Positions 60,977 to 64,000 of a stretch of 64,000 nucleotides of DNA are shown piece after piece; position 1 is the stretch's first letter, and the number at the start of each line of letters is the position of its first letter. The notes beneath the pieces were generated by a model that made no database searches, was not told the origin of the DNA, and was given only the letters and a program-made list of their open reading frames with translations. This DNA is from Glycomyces harbinensis (lineage in GTDB: Bacteria; Actinomycetota; Actinomycetes; Mycobacteriales; Micromonosporaceae), in the NCBI RefSeq assembly GCF_900101745.1, contig NZ_FNAD01000020.1:1-64000 (forward strand), written 5' to 3'. The position numbers and the translations under genes were made by a program.

Positions 60977-61003
60977 GACGGCCCGCGCCGGGCGCGGGCC
61001 GTC
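60977..61003 (-). terminator. Intrinsic terminator of hpt
   Basis: A perfect 12-base stem (GACGGCCCGCGC / GCGCGGGCCGTC), CGG loop, and on the minus strand a CTTATTTTTCG tail. Confidence 0.85.
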
Positions 61004-61025
61004 GGGAACGGTCGGTTCGGAGCCC

Positions 61026-61661
61026 CTACTTCTGGTAGACCTCGGGTTTGAGGACCCCCACGAACGGGAGCTCCCGGTAGCGCTCGGCGTAGTCCAGGCC
61101 GTAGCCCACCACGAACTCGTTGGGGATGTCGAAGCCCACGTACTTCACGGGGACGTCGACGCGCTGCACCCCCGGCTTGCGGAGCATCGAGACCACCGAG
61201 ACCGAGGCCGGGTGCATCCCCTGCAGGTACTTGAGCAGCCACGACAGGGTGAGCCCCGAGTCGATGATGTCCTCGACGACGATGATGTGCCGACCCGCGA
61301 TGTCCGAGTCGATGTCCTTGAGGATGCGCACCGTGCCCGACGAGGTGGTCGAGCTCCCGTACGAGGACAGCGCCATGAACTCCATCTTCACCGGCACGGT
61401 CAGCGCCCTCGCGAAGTCGGCCATGAACATGACCGCCCCCTTGAACACGCCCACGAGCAGCAGCTCGTCGCCGGTATCCGATGCGCTGTCGGCGAAGTCG
61501 GCCGACACGCGGGCGCCGAGTTCGGCGACCTTCGCTCGGATCTCGTCCTCGGTGATGATGGTCCGCTCGATCTCATCGGCGTACCACGAGTCAGGGTCGA
61601 ACACGGCGTCCTTCGCTGCTGCGGACGGCACCGATGCTGGGCTGGCTAGCTCCGACGTCAT
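61026..61661 (-). CDS. hpt: Hypoxanthine phosphoribosyltransferase
   Basis: A 211-residue type I PRTase for purine salvage. The PRPP-binding motif is HIIVVEDIIDSGLTL, with upstream LLVGVFKGAVMFMADFAR and FMALSSYGSSTTSSG, and downstream YVGFDIPNEFVVGYGLDYAERYRELP. The first 25 residues are a non-conserved Ala/Ser extension. ATG at 61661 lies on the opposite strand to tilS and ftsH, whereas in many actinobacteria hpt is in line with them. Confidence 0.95.
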   Translation of the reverse strand: MTSELASPASVPSAAAKDAVFDPDSWYADEIERTIITEDEIRAKVAELGARVSADFADSASDTGDELLLVGVFKGAVMFMADFARALTVPVKMEFMALSSYGSSTTSSGTVRILKDIDSDIAGRHIIVVEDIIDSGLTLSWLLKYLQGMHPASVSVVSMLRKPGVQRVDVPVKYVGFDIPNEFVVGYGLDYAERYRELPFVGVLKPEVYQK

Positions 61662-61941
61662 GTAACAAGGGTGCCACCCGTTCGCTCGCGCCGCAGGCTT
61701 GGGTGGGCGAAGTCAACCTGCCCGTGGTACTAATTACGGACTATCAGCGGGGCGGGTAAGGGCGGTAACCGGCGCGGAGTGCCATGGGCCCCTGACGCTG
61801 CGGGACGTCGAACCTCCCCACCGTGTACGTTCGAGTTCTAAGCGCCCTGAAGGCCAGGAAACCCTACAGGACCGCGGCGAAGCACACATAGCCGTGGAGA
61901 ACGCTCACTCGACAACGCGACGACGCAGCAGGAGGAAACGA

Positions 61942-63921
<1,980 letters not shown>

Positions 63922-63939
63922 AGTCCGAACGACGACGCG

Positions 63940-63979
63940 CGAGCGGCCCCGCCTACCGGGTAGGCGGGGCCGCTCGTTT
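63940..63979 (+). terminator. Intrinsic terminator of ftsH
   Basis: A perfect 16-base stem (CGAGCGGCCCCGCCTA / TAGGCGGGGCCGCTCG), 5-base loop and a TTT tail. Confidence 0.9.
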
Positions 63980-64000
63980 CCGGGCGGTGACAAACCCCAC

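Overview
The window is about 64 kb of very GC-rich DNA with dense, short-spaced genes, many GTG starts and many 4-base stop/start overlaps. A conservon (cvnABCD), futalosine-pathway menaquinone genes, ResB/CcsB cytochrome c maturation, a SigB/SigF-type sigma factor, DUF4229, DUF4383 and WXG100-like proteins together point to a filamentous actinomycete. A Glycomycetales or Micromonosporales-like host is my inference; the sequence alone does not settle the genus. I saw no complete mobile element, no CRISPR array and no rRNA.

Layout. 1-1019: a gene-free mosaic of diverged repeats. 1020-3867: a minus-strand three-gene unit with type VII secretion (ESX) substrate-like features. 4255-9121: the cvnA-B-C-D conservon. 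9683-11643: two stand-alone MHYT membrane sensors in tandem. 12002-14699: a second WXG100-like/lipoprotein/Gly-rich unit. 14970-21019: one translationally coupled minus-strand operon running hemL, histidine phosphatase, tlpA, small membrane protein, a 19-codon relay ORF, ccdA, resB, ccsB. It joins haem precursor synthesis to cytochrome c assembly. 21378-28886: a class III cyclase/ATPase fusion, lytic transglycosylase, tandem GNAT, CASTOR/POLLUX-like channel protein and secreted serine protease.

28960-38988 holds the menaquinone genes mqnC and mqnA (minus strand, with an FNR-like reductase between them) and mqnE (plus strand, with two small membrane proteins). Between these lie an HPr-family protein with Gln at position 15, a zinc-ribbon/proline-rich protein and an NlpC/P60 cell-wall hydrolase. 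39011-44295: a degenerate Fic-like protein divergent from acs, then an alpha/beta hydrolase and an amidohydrolase.

44.4-52.5 kb is looser accessory DNA: small proteins, a CDGSH/haem-oxygenase-like pair, a SigB-family sigma factor, a CrtI-like oxidoreductase with an SRPBCC protein, a DUF4383 protein and a frameshifted MEDS-domain remnant. A tRNA-Lys(TTT) follows. 53.4-64 kb returns to core genes: yaaA, ppa, dacB, a secreted alpha-amylase, an HExxH protein, tilS, hpt and ftsH.

The most unusual observations are a Crh-like HPr (His15 replaced by Gln), a duplicated ccdA start region that forms a relay mini-cistron, a Fic-fold protein that lost its active motif but kept an inhibitory-helix motif, a frameshifted MEDS anti-sigma-type gene near a sigma factor, and several uncharacterised repeat or palindrome elements in promoter regions.
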